Source: Holtermannia corniformis (taxonomy: Eukaryota > Basidiomycota > Tremellomycetes > Holtermanniales). Taken from it: DNA of 64,000 nucleotides. Below are positions 1-12,357 of this stretch, piece by piece; the stretch's first letter is position 1, and every line of letters begins with the position of its first letter. The notes beneath the pieces are model-generated. The model saw only the letters and a program-made list of their open reading frames with translations. It was not told where the DNA came from and did not search any database. The position numbers and the translations under genes are program-made. The stretch is taken from positions 634,926 through 698,925 of the forward strand of contig BCIJ01000003.1 in assembly GCA_001599935.1 (NCBI GenBank), written 5' to 3'.

Positions 1-110
1 CTTGACCGGAGAAATCGCGGCTTCACATTACGCCAGACCGGGCGAGGCCTCTTAAAGCCAGATCATCCGGCCGTTAACGACCACTGTACTCTTGCGCATC
101 TATACACCAA

Positions 111-1402
111 ATGCCTTCTCCTACGCGCTTTGCAATCCTCGGTAGCGGCTGGTGGGCTGGAGTCCACTTCCAGGCCATCGCTGCGTCGCCCAACGCAGTT
201 TGCACGGCACTCTGGTCTCGGTCCGAGGCCACCGTGAAGAAACTATTGGAAGAAAACGCATCAACTGCCCCGCCTACGACATTCTTCGGTCCGGAAGGTC
301 TCGAGAAGCTGCTTGATAGTGACGAGGTCGACGTGGTCGTCATTGCGCTGCCAATCTCAACTGTGCCAGACTATGTCATCAAGGCTCTGATCAAGGGCAA
401 GCACGTCCTGTCGGAGAAACCCGTCGGCAAGGATGTCAAGACCGCGCAAGCGCTGATTGACCGCTACGAGAGCGAGTTCGAGCCCAAGGGTCTCAAGTGG
501 CGTGTGGCCGAGAGTACGTCGGATCGTAACTCCAGCGAGCATTGGCTGATTCGCAGACTGGGCACATGAACCATTCATCGTCAAGGGGCAAGAGCTGATT
601 GCGTCCGGTCAGCTTGGTCAGGTGCTGTACTGGACTGTCAATGTCCAGATCACACGCAACGAGGAGGGCATCCCAGGCGAGTGGCGTCGCGTCCCGGACT
701 ATCAAGGCGGTGAGTCGCTTTCTAGCGTGATGCACCTCGACTCTGTACTAATCGAGCAAAGGCTTCCTCCTGGACGGCGGTGTGCACTTTGTCGCCGCAA
801 TCCGCTCATTGCTTCCAAAGGAGGACCAGTAAGTCAAATGTCTGCACGCGCCCAGATCACACGTTAAAGCCTCCAGCCCAACTACCATCACCTCGTCGGC
901 AACCTACCAAAGAACCCATCTCCCACCACACGACACCATTATCGCACTGGCAACCACGCCGGCCACTCGTGAGCCCGTGGGCGCGCCCGTATCATCCATC
1001 GATACTTCGCGCCTAGCTCCTGGTGTTTCGCTCGGAAAAGCATCGCCAGCAGGTACGATTACGATGACGTTTGCATACCCGAACACGCCTACACCCGCTA
1101 CGTCCATCTTCACCATCGTCCTCGCTGAAGGCGTCGTGACCATCTCTGTTGCTCCTGGCCAAAAGTGGCGGTTGACAATTGAACCGAGCAAGGACGCACT
1201 CGAGCGGGGCGTAAAAGAGAGCCATGCAGAGGGCAAGGCCGAAGGTGTCGATCAGGAGATTGACCAGTTTGCCCGGTTCCTCCAGGGTGAGGAGGGCCTG
1301 AACCGGGCAACGCCCCGTGGCTCTCTTTGGGATCTCGCAGTGATCGAGGCGGCATTGACGAGCGGCGGTCAGCCAATCGAGATTGCAAAGGCGTACAAGT
1401 AG
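111..1402 (+). CDS. Gfo/Idh/MocA family NAD(P)-dependent oxidoreductase
   Basis: Predicted dehydrogenase of the glucose-fructose oxidoreductase type, about 382 residues from four exons (introns at 514-556, 710-761 and about 829-876). The N-terminus carries a Rossmann nucleotide site (GSGWWAGVHF, residues 10-19). The family motif EKPVG follows at about residue 103; its lysine is part of the usual active site. After the second intron the frame continues with FLLDGGVHFVAAIRSLLP, typical of the C-terminal alpha/beta domain. The substrate cannot be read from sequence; fungal relatives act on sugars, dihydrodiols or related carbonyls. It ends tail to tail with NCS6, about 205 bases away. The third intron has two possible acceptors; the one used here keeps the frame. 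Confident on family, not on substrate. Confidence 0.85.
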
Positions 1403-1606
1403 ATGCATGTATGGATACAACGGCGCACACGGTACAGCTAGACGTTGATGGTGCTCGCGAGGGATACAGGAGGTATCCGAGCTGGCTGTACGCCTTCGAC
1501 GGGCTGGGGATCCCGAAACTTGCGCTCGTACAGTGGGATCGACCGCTGACCGTCCGGGACTGCAGATGCCGATGCTTGGCTTTGGCGCTGCGCAACGTCA
1601 GTACCG

Positions 1607-2927
1607 CTACCGCTGGTGGTGATAGCAATAGCGCACCAAGGCAGAAATGTCAAGCCCACTCTCGAGGCCTTCAAGCAAAGCGCACGCTTTCTGTTTACTG
1701 CGTCAGCTACGGAGCGGGATTCGCAAGAGACTCACGCAGAGCTCATTGGAGGACATGTAGCCGCACCGCTGGCATGTCCCTTCAGGAATGTTAGCGACAG
1801 CCTGGACGCTGCGTCCAGTCGAAACGTACGCATCGTCTTCATGCCTTTCGCAACGACACCATCGACCAAGAACGTCTCGCCAGAGTGGATGATATCAATG
1901 ATGGCTGATGGCCGAATCGCCTCGAGGTCTTTGAGGAAGACTCGGGCGTGACCTCGATACGCTGCGAAGAGGATGAGCGTTGAGTCAGCGACTTGTTCGC
2001 GGCACAAACCATCGGGGCTGTAGATGCACTCGGTCGAAAAGTAGGTGAGCTTCTTGAAGTATGCGTACCTGCTCCCTGTCAGCCGAGTGATTGAAAACTC
2101 TTGACTACGTACATTACAATCTCTTTCTCATAAGCGTACTTGAACGGCTTACTCCGCTTGATCGTGTCTTCGGACTGTGTGACGATAGCTGTGCACCGTG
2201 ACAGACGAGCAATATCGCCACGCATGACTGGGTCCTGTCAGCTACACTGCAGATCCTAGCACACGCAACTCACTGTTCATCAACACAGTCTCTGCGATAT
2301 CATCCGCGTTATGCCCCGTGACGATGTGGTCTACACCCAGTTGGGCAGCTCCGCGATCGAGAGCCTGGCGCCTGAAAACCCCACAGAACGTGCAGTTGTT
2401 CTTGCGTCCAACTTGTTCGACAATCTTGTCCATTGTCCAGCCGTAGAGCTCATCGTATGAAAGGATCTTGAGGGGCAGCCCGTACTCTATTTGGTTCTGT
2501 TTGACTGTCTGCAAGTCATGTCAGATTTAGGGTCTCGCCCAGCCCGATGGACTGATCAAGGGAGCTCACCTCGAGCGAGTCATCTCGGTAGCCCGTGATA
2601 CCCTCATCGATGGAGAGCAAGAACAGGTCGAGGCCATAATCATACCGCTTATTGAGGAGGGAGAGGACGTGCGCGAGCACGGTCGAGTCTGTAGACACTA
2701 AGCCAGGTCTTTTGGTCGGCTACACAGACGGACGCACCCTTGCCTCCACTAGCGCCAATGGCAACCCTCTCGCCGCGGTGAAAGATGCCTTGACCTTCGA
2801 CAATGGTGTTGTGGACTTCGGTCTCAAAGACCTCGAAAAAGCAGTCCTTGCACACTTGCTGGCCCGTCTTTGGGCGTTTTACCAGTGCACGGTTCGTTTG
2901 GCACAGTGCGCACAGCTTTGGCGGCAT
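1607..2927 (-). CDS. NCS6: Cytoplasmic tRNA 2-thiolation protein 1 (Ncs6/Ctu1)
   Basis: Sulfur transferase of the Ncs6-Ncs2 complex that makes the 2-thiouridine of wobble U34 in cytosolic tRNAs, using sulfur delivered by Urm1. The start ATG is at 2925-2927. The N-terminal zinc ribbon (CALCQTN then CKDCFF) is followed by the PP-loop SGGKDST, formed across the intron 2689-2737. Then come the CTFCGV cysteine pair, [14 protein letters not shown], a segment ending in DIIHSGE, and a second zinc finger CQRCGYMSS...CKAC near the C-terminus. At least seven short introns are needed; all that I checked have GT donors, CTGAC-like branches and AG acceptors that preserve frame. The product is about 365 residues, a normal family length. 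Its start lies 378 bases from the divergent MIA40 start. Confidence 0.93.
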
Positions 2928-3305
2928 GTTGGCTGCTTGCGAAAGTTGATCTTGCGTTCCCGGACTTGCACTTGTCGCCACCAAATCCGAGCGAGCCGAT
3001 TGTAGCAAACACGTGGTGACACATCTTTTAGAATCAACCAGTTCAGATCTGATGCTCTTGACAGCGAGTGCGATGCAATTCAGCTGCGGAGGCAGTGCCA
3101 CCAGCCAGATGCATCTTGACCCATATCTCTGTGTCACCATCGATCTTGATGCCAGTGCAGAACTCATGTGCGATCCCCGTCGGTCCGTACGATTGATAAG
3201 CGAGCGTGCTTCCATCTCTTGTCCCGCCAACGTCATGACTCTTTTTCGATCTCCGGCGTGATCAGCATCGCTCGATCCACCACTGAGCTCACATCAACAA
3301 CGACA

Positions 3306-4229
3306 ATGTTCACCCGGTCACTCCGCTACGCACGCTTCTCTCGCCCAGCAGCCGTTGTCGGCACTTCGCTCGTCGTTGCCGGTCTTGGGCTTTCCAGCGA
3401 GCGCTTCAGGGTACACAATGAGAGCGTGGCCGACGGACAAAAGGTCGAGATCAAGAGCGTCTTGGACCAGCCGAGCTTGAAGACCAACTTGCGGAAGGGT
3501 CAGTGGTTCTAGAGAGCCGAGTGGATGACGGGAGCTGACCGGCGACAGACGACTACGCTCAGGCTCAACAAAAACAGTCTCCAGCTCCCGAGGTCGTACA
3601 AGAAAAGAAGGCCGAGGCCGAGCAATCGCAGCAGAGTGCCTACGACCCAGAGACGGGAGAAATCAACTGGGACTGCCCAGTACGTTGACCAATTCCAGCC
3701 GCTACCCGGTACGCTGAAAGGAGCAGTGCTGACTCATCATCAGTGTCTCGGCGGGATGGCCGACGGCCCATGTGGACCACAGTTCAAAGCCGCCTTCTCG
3801 TGCTTTATCTACTCGGAGCAGGAGCCCAAGGGGATCGACTGTGTGGAAAAGTTCAAGGGCATGCAAGACTGTTTCCGGCAACACCCGGAGATCTACGCCG
3901 AGGGTGCGCACGCGCGCGACAGATCCATCGTTGCTGTCAAGCTGATCGCGCGCAGAGATTGCGGATGATGAGGATGATGCGACAATCGAGGGCAAGCCGC
4001 TGCCGCCGACTCACCCCGACTCGGATGCCGTGCCAAAGGCTCCTAACCCTGCCCCACCTGGTTCCGAGATCACAAAGCAGACCCACGAGAACAACCCAAC
4101 AAAGGGTGAGTGGGCGTCTTCTGACCTGGCCAACGGCTTACCCAACATCCAGGTGTCAACAAACTCCAGCCAAAGAGCAAGCGCGCCGACAAGGCTGCCG
4201 ACTCTGCGCCTGGCGACGGCTCAGTCTAA
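3306..4229 (+). CDS. MIA40: Mitochondrial intermembrane space import receptor Mia40
   Basis: Oxidoreductase that imports and folds cysteine-motif proteins in the mitochondrial intermembrane space by disulfide relay with Erv1. The first 30 residues are basic and then hydrophobic ([14 protein letters not shown]), a presequence plus inner-membrane anchor as in fungal Mia40. The redox-active CPC is at about residues 108-110, assembled across an intron, and is followed by twin CX9C motifs ([11 protein letters not shown] and [11 protein letters not shown]). An acidic and proline-rich tail closes the protein. Five exons; introns at about 3500-3552, 3680-3743, 3904-3956 and 4107-4153. The tail is the least conserved part and its splicing is inferred from frame alone. 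Confidence 0.92.
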
Positions 4230-4333
4230 AGTCCCTGCAAACAGACGCCAAATCGCATAGGACATGCATACATCAACTGCTCATGATACATTCGTGTCGT
4301 TTCGTGACTCAGACCGGCATCACCAAGCGCAGC

Positions 4334-6439
4334 TCAATAGCGCCAGCGCCACGGATCGACGTCGTCCGCATTGACGGCCTTGCCCAGCGCAAATCCACTC
4401 TCGCCATCTCTGTATGTGCACAACTTGCGCTCTCGGGACTTTGACGGGCACTTGCCCTCTGCGTCACACAGCAAGACGCGATAAGATGAGACGGCGCCTC
4501 GATAGGCACCGCAGGGTGGCGTTGTCAACTACGTCTCTCAGCACTCACCCTCTCTGACGCTGCTACACCAAACACACCTCGTACGTCGCACCAGGATCAG
4601 CCTTGAGGTCGGCGAGCTGTTTCCCGACTTTCCACTGCTTGTAGCGGTGCTCTTCGAGCGGCCAATCTGCTTCTGATCCTCGTTCTTGGCGACAGGTCTG
4701 CTCGATCGCAACATGCGTCAGGTTGTTCTCCCGTGCAAAGGCAAGTGCCGAGCGGTCAAGCAGGAAGCGGTAAAATGAGAGGTGTTGCTCTTCAGGCTGA
4801 AGTGGCGCGACGATACACTGAGGGCGCATGAGAGATGCTTCAACCCGGTCAAGACACAAACGGTTGGCGGGCCTCTGAAGTCTCGATTCGGGCCCCATGG
4901 CGCGTCGACGAGCTGGGTACGTGCATGAGCACCCCTCGTATCCCGTCATACAGGCGCTTCACCTGGCAGTATCTCAAAGCCGGTCGCCACCAGCAGTCAT
5001 GATCCCCCCGATTACCCCAGAACCCAGCATAGTTGAGCCAGCTCTTGTCACCAACGTGACGGCGTTTGCGCCATCTCCGCTCTGGGTCCTCCCAGTACTG
5101 TATAGGCACGACGTGACCTTTCGTGTCCCATATTGAACCCTCGTCGTCCGTCTCGTCGATGAGCTTGAAGAGGTTCGCAAGTTGCGCATAGACGTGCGAG
5201 CCGGGCGACGGCCAAAGCCCGTGCGAGCCTGCCGCACTGTATCCGATAGGACGAGAGTCGTACTTGGGCACATCTTCCCAGCGGACCGTTCTACAGCATA
5301 TGAGCTAGGACAACGAGCTGATGTATCGTCGACTCACCCCGAACCCAGACCGAGGTCTTCGCGGTGGGTGACTGTATATCCTCAGCAAACGCCCAACAAG
5401 AGGTTTCTCAACTCACCATAATCTGCCGAGACCGCTGATCCATTGATTGTTCGTATTCGTAGATGCTGTCAGGTACGCCGATCAGCTCATGTGCTTATTC
5501 TCGACTTGACCCGCTGCCCACCTCCCAATCCGAAACGTCTATGAGAGTCAGCTGACCGATAGTCAGTATGAGTCGGACTCACGATTGCCTAGCACGCCAA
5601 AAGGAGATCCAACATTCTTGCCAAGATTGAAGGGGTAATATCTTTCGAGTGTGAGTTTTGGACGCAATCAGTGGCAAGGTGCTCACGTCCAGTAGAAGAG
5701 GTCCTGAATTGGTGAGCACATGCGGGATAGACCTCAACGTTGGACTGACCACTATACCTCGCCCTTTGCCAACCCAAAATCCGTACACCGGCTCTGTGAT
5801 CACCGGCCGTCCATCCTTATCGCGTAGGCGGTTAACAGGGTCAGCCCCTGGTCCATGCAGATACCCCGAATCGGTGTCTTCGAGACTCGGTTGAGGATTG
5901 TGAGGTTCGTCGATAGAGAGGAAGAGGCCGGATCCAGACATCGGTAGTGCGTCGAGATTTGAGATGTTGAACGACGTAATGTTCTGAGCTTGTTCAGCAT
6001 TCACTCGCTGATAAGATGCTGTTTCAGTACCGTATCAGCGAGTCGACCTTTAGCATCCTGAGCCTGTACATTCCGGTCAGTCTCAATGGCTTCGGCCAGA
6101 GATGGAGCTTACCCGAGCAAAATGCTTTAGCATGTACTCGATTGAGCTCGGGAAGAACCTCTCCTGCGAGCTGTATGGCCGTCAGCTCAAACTACGGTTG
6201 CAGTGGGTCAACGAACGAGAGCATGATGACAGGCGAGTACTTGTCCAGCAAATCGACCATGTCCTGCGTCAGCCCTTCTGCCGGCGGTCCCGCGTCGACG
6301 CGGCGATCATCTTCCGGGAATGGATGCTGCTGCGCCCGATGGGCGACGACACGGGCGGCGAGAATGGCGAGGAGGTAGCCTCGCTAATTATTTACTAAGA
6401 AGATGTTGTATAAACGCAATGCTAACTCACCCACAACAT
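4334..6439 (-). CDS. Vps62-like protein (vacuolar protein sorting-associated 62 family)
   Basis: Member of the Vps62 / DUF946 family; yeast Vps62 affects vacuolar protein sorting, but the biochemical role is unknown. Family features seen on the minus strand are YYPFNLGKNVGSPFGVLGN, the segment GYSAAGSHGLWPSPGSHVYA, then WDTKGHVVPIQYWEDPERRW and WLNYAGFWGNRGDHDCWW. The gene is broken by many small introns. My start is an ATG at 6437-6439 in a 9-base first exon (Met-Leu-Trp), spliced over 6389-6430 to a hydrophobic stretch (GYLLAILAARVV), giving a plausible secretory signal. The last exon was joined at about 4529 and ends in PWRWRY. The centre is secure; the 5' end is a proposal because upstream sequence in the same frame holds a TAG near 6495. 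Confidence 0.78.
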
Positions 6440-6664
6440 CTCGTATACTGCTTCGTGGTGGTTCAGTGAAAGGAACGCGATGATCTAGGTGGCGACAGCA
6501 CGGACGATCATCACGTGATCGCCGAGGATGAAACGCCGGTAGAGCTGTGCAAAGTTCGAAACGCAGCTGTCCGGCTATTACTCAGCCTATCGATTGCTTG
6601 CATTGGCATTGTTTGTAAATACAGTGTCCGTTCCACTCGACCTTGAGACATGTTTCTGAAGTAC

Positions 6665-8112
6665 CTAGGCTTCGTCGATGATTTGTACCTTGATCGCTCC
6701 CTGCGTTGGGTCGGCCGCGACATGGAACGCGGATGCAGCCTGCTCGAGCGGGAAGCGGTGGGTGACAAGTGGTTTGAGGTTTATAAGACCACCAGAGACG
6801 AGGCGGATCGCCTTGGGATACTGAGATGCTACGTCAGCGGACCGCTGGGCTGTGTCCACGCGACGTACCTGGTTTGCATAACGGTATTGAAACTGCAAGT
6901 CGATCTCGTTGGCTGAAAGATAGCCAAACGGATACTAGATTGCCATCAGTATGCCACAAAGAAGCACAGCCCACTCACGGTCTGTTCGTTGGGTCCGACG
7001 CCAATCACAAAGACCTTGCCGCCGAACTTGACCGACTAGTACTAGTGAGCGTTTGGCGTATATGGCTTAGATTACTCACGAAGATTCCGGCGCGGATCGA
7101 GGATGTTACGCCTGAACACTCGAGGACGTAAGATAGCTCGGTTCCAGCCGCGGCCTTGATATGACGAGCAGCCTCTTCTTCTGTCCATCCTCGCTCGATC
7201 GTGACCGTGTGAACGGTCGGGATCAGTGTCTTGGCGAATTCGAGTCGTGAGGGGAAGATATCGGTGAGGACGATTGGAGAGCAGCCGGCTGCGTGACAAG
7301 CCAGTAAAGTGACAAGACCGATTGGGCCAGCGCCGCTGCAGGATTCAGCTTTTGTCATGACGAGCCCGCTGCAGGACTCGCCAGATCACGACAGGGTCGC
7401 CGAGTCGGATTCCAGCACGCTCTACGCCGGCCAAAGCAACGGCCAGTGGCTCACACAGTGAACCTTCCTCGAACGACATGTTGTCCGGGAGCTTGTGCAG
7501 CCAGGCTGCCGGGTGTGCATGATAGCGAGTGAGAGTACCGTGGTAAGGCGGCGTCGAGAAGAACACCACGTTTGCACCTGCAGAATGTCAGCCGCTACCT
7601 GATCACATGCACACACAGACTTACACGCGTTGTACCGACCCGTTCGGCACGGATCACAGTCTGCACGACCACAGGGCACACCGGCTTCGATAGCGACGCG
7701 GTCGCCGATCTTGAGCGACGTCACCCCCTCGCCGATCTCAATGACTTGGCCTGCCGACTCGTGCCCGGCCCCACACTCGTCCGTGACGATCATGGTCGGG
7801 CCAATATGGCCATGCTTCCAAAAGTGCACATCCGAACTGATCTTCGCTCAGCCCCTTCGCGTGTGACGCTGAGCCAAAGGATGCTCACCCGCAGATTCCG
7901 GTCGCGCGGACGTGGACAATGACCTCGCCTGGCCCGGGCGTCGGCACGGGCTTGCGGATCAAGTGGATCTCGTGCGCAGGGTTGTATGCACACGCGATGT
8001 TGGCCCTTTTGTCCAAGAGTTCTGGATCGCCCTCGTGCAGGATCCGGAAGTCGGGATGCTGCAGCACCTTTACAGGGTCAAAGCGGGCTTCGTAGGCCGT
8101 CTTAGCGGGCAT
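6665..8112 (-). CDS. L-arabinitol 4-dehydrogenase-like polyol dehydrogenase
   Basis: Zinc-dependent medium-chain dehydrogenase that oxidises a sugar alcohol to a ketose with NAD. The N-terminal catalytic domain shows [14 protein letters not shown] (catalytic zinc cysteine), [12 protein letters not shown], and the structural zinc cluster CGRADCDPC. The stretch [19 protein letters not shown] followed by [18 protein letters not shown] resembles fungal L-arabinitol and xylitol dehydrogenases. The Rossmann motif [12 protein letters not shown] and an aspartate at the end of the next strand (VLTDI) suggest NAD. The product is about 385 residues across several short introns; start ATG is 8110-8112. 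It shares a 493-base divergent promoter with a sugar porter. L-arabinitol is my favoured substrate, but xylitol or sorbitol cannot be excluded. Confidence 0.87.
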
Positions 8113-8605
8113 GCTGTGCAACAGACTTTTCGCAACGCATAGGGGCTGAGTTTAAGTAAATGAGCCCTGCGCTGCCCCGAGTGCAGGCTGAGCAGCTGCC
8201 CCGAGTACCTCACGACGACCTGAACACATGGGCAGCAGTGCCGTCACGCGCCGCCGGCGTCTTGATCTGCTGCTCAACAAGCGAGCAGCCCTGAGCTCGG
8301 TCCGGACGGCCCCGGAGATCATGCCCGCGGGGCCGCGGAGATCTTACGTCACTGAGCGACAGCATGCGACACGACACAGCCAAGCCAACCGAACGCGCAG
8401 CCCGTTCCACATTAGTTCAGTGCCTAGGGATGGATTGGCTTGGACGATCTTGTGACTTCGCGCAAGAAGCGCCAATCGTCGAGAAGCAAATGATGACGAC
8501 ACCCGGTTCATGGTAGACCGGAGTATAAAGTGCCAAGCGTCTCGTCGTTTCGACCTGGTCCCATTGGTTCTTGACATAGATCCTCACTCACAGTCAAGGC
8601 TCATC
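8113..8605. promoter_or_regulatory. Divergent promoter region between polyol dehydrogenase and sugar porter
   Basis: A 493-base interval between two divergent start codons. A TATA-like element (TATAAA, 8524-8529) sits about 77 bases before the porter ATG at 8606 and points to it. A very GC-rich stretch with GCCCGCGGGGCCGCGG lies around 8320-8336 and could bind a GC-rich-site regulator. No binding site can be assigned to a known factor from sequence alone. Confidence 0.5.
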
Positions 8606-10885
8606 ATGTCAGACAAGCAGCAGTCTATAGAGCACAATGACAACAAGACCACACCCGTCATGATGGAGCACGGCGCTCCGAAAGAAGGTGCCGTCGCGCT
8701 CAACATAGTCGAGAACCCGCTCAAGGTATGTCACTCCCGATACACGCTGCGTACTGACAGCCTATCTCAGCGTCATGACCGCGAGCGAGTTGTCGCCGAC
8801 GTCGAGCAGTTTTGCTCCGATCACGGCTTGACCGAGCATGCGCCACTCTTTGGCCGCGCCGCACTCGTTGCTCGTGACCCACACGGCTTCGAGACGCTGT
8901 ATGCCGAATTGAGCCCTGATGAGATGGCAGCTCTGAAACAGGAGCGTGACCACCGATACAAGAATACGTGGTGGCTCTGGTACAGCATCATCCTTTGTGC
9001 CACCGGTGCCGCGTACGTTCGCTACTACCAGCAACAGATTGCAACTGATGTGGCTGCAGGACTCAAGGTTGGGATCAAACTGGCTCCAACGCTGCCAATC
9101 TTTCGTTCCCTGTAGAGTTTGGTATCGACGGTACCACCGGTTCGGATCCATGGAAGGTTGGCGCGATCAACTCGATCATTTACCTGGTCGGCGGTGGCAT
9201 CGGCTGCTGGCTGTCGGACCCTTTCAACCACTGGTTCGGCCGTCGCGGTGAAATCTTCATCAGTGCCGTCATCCTCTTCGTCACTCCCATCGGTTCGGCC
9301 TGCGCACAGTCGTGGCAAGGTCTGTTCGCCGCGCGCTTCGTCATGGGCATTGGTATCGGCATGAAGAACGCCTGTGTCGCCGTTTACTCTTCCGAGATGG
9401 CGCCTGCGCGTATTCGCGGTGCTCTTGGTGAGCGAGACGAACCTACATGCTTTAAAATGCTGATGCGCCGCAGTCATGACTTGGCAACTTTGGGTGTGCT
9501 TTGGTCAGTCTGAGCGCTTGTCGGGATCCGGGAGGAGTGCTCACGAACGAGCAGGGATCTTCCTTGGGTACGCCGCAAACCTTGCCGTCAAGGACGTTGG
9601 TAGGATTGCATGGCGCTTGCAGCTGGGCTCTGCGTTCATCCCTACTGTCCCACTCATGCTCGGCATCTTCTTCTGTCCCGAATCTCCTCGCTGGCTCATG
9701 AAGAAAGGCTACTATGTCCGCGCGTACGCCAGCATGTGCAAGCTCCGCATGCACCCAATCATCGCCGCTCGAGACCTGTACTACTCGCACGTGCTGTACG
9801 AGGAGGAAGTCAAACTTGCCCGCGGCTCCAATTACTTTGCGCGCTTGGTCGATCTCTTCACGGTCCCCCGCATCCGACGCGCTAGCTGGGCTTCTGGTAT
9901 GGTCATGATTGCGCAGCAGGTGAGTGAGGAGCTCTGGCGCGTAATCCGACTTGCTGACGGGAAATTTCCAAAAGATGTGTGGTATCAACAGTCAGCCACG
10001 GGAAAAGCTGAAGAGAACGTCGCTGATGAGCCACAGTCATGAGTTTCTATTCGTCAACAATCTTTGTCGATGGCGGCTTCACCGAAGATCAGGCCCTGTA
10101 CGCATCCCTCGGCTTCGGTGCTCTCAACTTGTGAGTACGATATGCGGCTGATTGCTGCCACTAACACGAGCAGTGTCTTTGCTATCCCAGCGCTGTTCTT
10201 GATCGACTCGTTTGGTCGGCGCTCGCTGTTGCTCTTTGTGCGTACGATGATCTCGATCGACTGCGATGTTGATCAGCGCAGGGCTTCCCAATGATGTGCA
10301 TCTTCCTGCTCGCCGCTGGACTGTGCTTCCTGATCGACCAAGAGAAGCGCGAGCTGCGCACGGGCCTCGTCGCCCTGTCAGTCAACTTTGCGCCCCCTTT
10401 GGATCCACCCTGACAACCACAGCTTCATCTACATCTTCACCATCTTCTACTCGTTCACCGAAGGACCGGTCGCGTTCCAATACAGCGCCGAAGTGTTCCC
10501 CACGATCCACCGTGAACAAGGGATGGCGTGGGCCGTCTGCGTCAACACGTTTTTCGCTGGCGTGCTCGGTCTCACGTTCCCACCCATGGTCGCTGCCATG
10601 GGTCAAGTCGGCGCCTTTTGCTTCTATGCCGGCTTGAACGCGTTGGCGTTTGTCGGCATCTTCCTCTTGGTACCCGAGACGAAGCGCTTTACACTCGAGG
10701 AACTCGATCAGGTCTTCTCGGTCGACCGCAAGACGTTTATCCACCACCAGTGGAGTGTGTGGACGCCTTATATGTTCAAGCACTACGTGCTCAGGCGCAA
10801 GGACGTGGTCGAGCCTCCAGCTTTGATCGCGTTGTCGGAGGATCACCCAGACTACAAGCCCGCTCGCGGCCCCCGTGCAGGCTGA
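8606..10885 (+). CDS. MFS sugar porter
   Basis: Twelve-helix plasma-membrane sugar:proton symporter family protein, about 560 residues from roughly nine exons. Motifs in order: [16 protein letters not shown] at the end of helix 1, the [13 protein letters not shown] loop, PESPRWL at the end of the N-terminal half, [13 protein letters not shown] between helices 8 and 9, [16 protein letters not shown], and [15 protein letters not shown] after helix 12. The long soluble N-terminus with [11 protein letters not shown] is seen in fungal porters of the quinate, lactose or pentose groups rather than classic hexose transporters. Divergent pairing with a polyol dehydrogenase suggests that a pentose or polyol enters by this carrier. 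Specificity is inference. Confidence 0.88.
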
Positions 10886-11017
10886 TAGTGTGCCGTGTCC
10901 AAGTGAAACCTTTTTTGTATCCCACTATTGAGATGAATTACAGTGAATTTTCCGATAGTGACTGTGACAGTGATCTCGGGCAATGCAAAGTAGCATGAAG
11001 TCCATAGTCATAAGTCA

Positions 11018-12357
11018 TCAAACGCTCGTGGTTGAAAGCTCAAACGGACAAGTCACGTCGCTGATCTGGGCCGAGGCGGTCGGGTGCGAGACCAGACCGA
11101 CGATCGACATCTTGAGCACGACGCGGAACTTGAGATCTAGACGCGTCAGCCGCACTCATCACACACCGTGCACGTACCGGGCCGCGTCGTGCCAGGCCAG
11201 AGGTGCCCACAAGCATTGTACATGTCCGTCCCTTGTCACGTCAGCGCAGCCCAGGTCGGCACGTAACACTTACAGGTTGTATCGGAGGCGTTTACCGCCT
11301 GGTAGCTGAACGTGACAGGCAGCACGATCGGCTGGTCTGCCTTTTTCGCAATCGTGTGATCTCCAAAGTTGCCCGTCGCAATCTTCTTGTTGGTCGTGAG
11401 GTCGTAAAGGGTTGCTTGGATGTCTGAAAAGTGTACAGGCAGGTAGGAGGATGTGGCGTCGGCTGATGCCCGTCAGCGTCAATAGTGTGTAAAGGGACAG
11501 ACGCACCCTGGAGGTTGAGATTGCCGTTGAAAGAGTAATTAGTCGGTGTCCGGCTAAAGCTGATTGTCGAGTTGTCGACGGTGAATGGGGTCGGGGTGTA
11601 GAACTTGAAGCTTGGAGCGCGAGGGATGACAAAGTAGAGGGTGATGCCAAGCCTGTGACTGTCAGCAATCGACCTTGTTGGCCCTGGCCACTTACGCAAC
11701 GCAAAAGAAGAAGAAAACGATGACGATGACTTTGCGCGACAGCCAAGAGACGCCGCACAGGCCTCGTTGATCGCGCGTGAACATGCGCCAAGCTCGTGTC
11801 CGCTTCTCTCGCTTCGCCTCGGCTTCACCCCTGCGTGACATGGCGAGCAACTCGTCCTTTTTCCACCTAGAGCATCATCAGCTTGTGTCCCGTTGGCACG
11901 GCCAGACTCACTCGGGGCCTAGCACCGGGACCGAGACGAGCTCGACTCCATTCTGGTCTCGACCTTTGATCTCGTGCGGTCCATAGCCACTCTCACTACG
12001 CGTTCGTGTCGAAGGTGCATGAGCCGTCGGTGCCGTATGCTGATGCACGGGGTAATAACTTCCACTATGCCTGCAATCAGCCCCTCGGCCCTCGGCCCTC
12101 GTTCCCGCCCACACTCACCCCGCATCCTTACTCCCGCCCCCATAGACCTCTGAATACTTTGGTCCAACACCATCAAAGTCTGCTCTGATATCGAACGGCT
12201 CATCCCGCTCCTCGCCTTCTTCGTAGAGCTCGGTTCGGTTCACGCCCATGTCGCGGCTTTGACGGGAGTACCCGGCTGCTTCGAGGTCTGGGTTGGTATC
12301 ATAGTAGGATCGAGGGGTCTGCGAGTGGTGTGGGTAGTCTTGCGAGAAGCGCGACAT
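11018..12357 (-). CDS. Single-pass membrane protein with LEA2-like domain
   Basis: Predicted type II membrane protein. The start at 12355-12357 gives a polar cytosolic N-terminus (MSRFSQDYPHHSQTPRSYYD, with NPDLEAAGYSRQSRD), then a basic stretch of Arg and Lys just before one hydrophobic helix (VIVIVFFFFCVA, continuing LGITLYFVI after an intron). The outside part contains FYTPTPFTVDNSTISFSRTP and NGNLNLQ, the beta-sandwich pattern of the LEA type 2 / NDR1-like family found in fungi. The C-terminus reads DLKFRVVLKMSIVGLVSHP and ends after CPFELSTTSV. At least six exons. Fungal members are poorly studied; a role at the cell surface is inferred from topology only. It converges on the MFS porter with a 132-base gap. 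Confidence 0.75.

Noticed and set aside
11270..11828. Long minus-strand frames over the LEA2-like gene
   Set aside because: Only parts match exons; the rest are shifted frames and read-through of introns.
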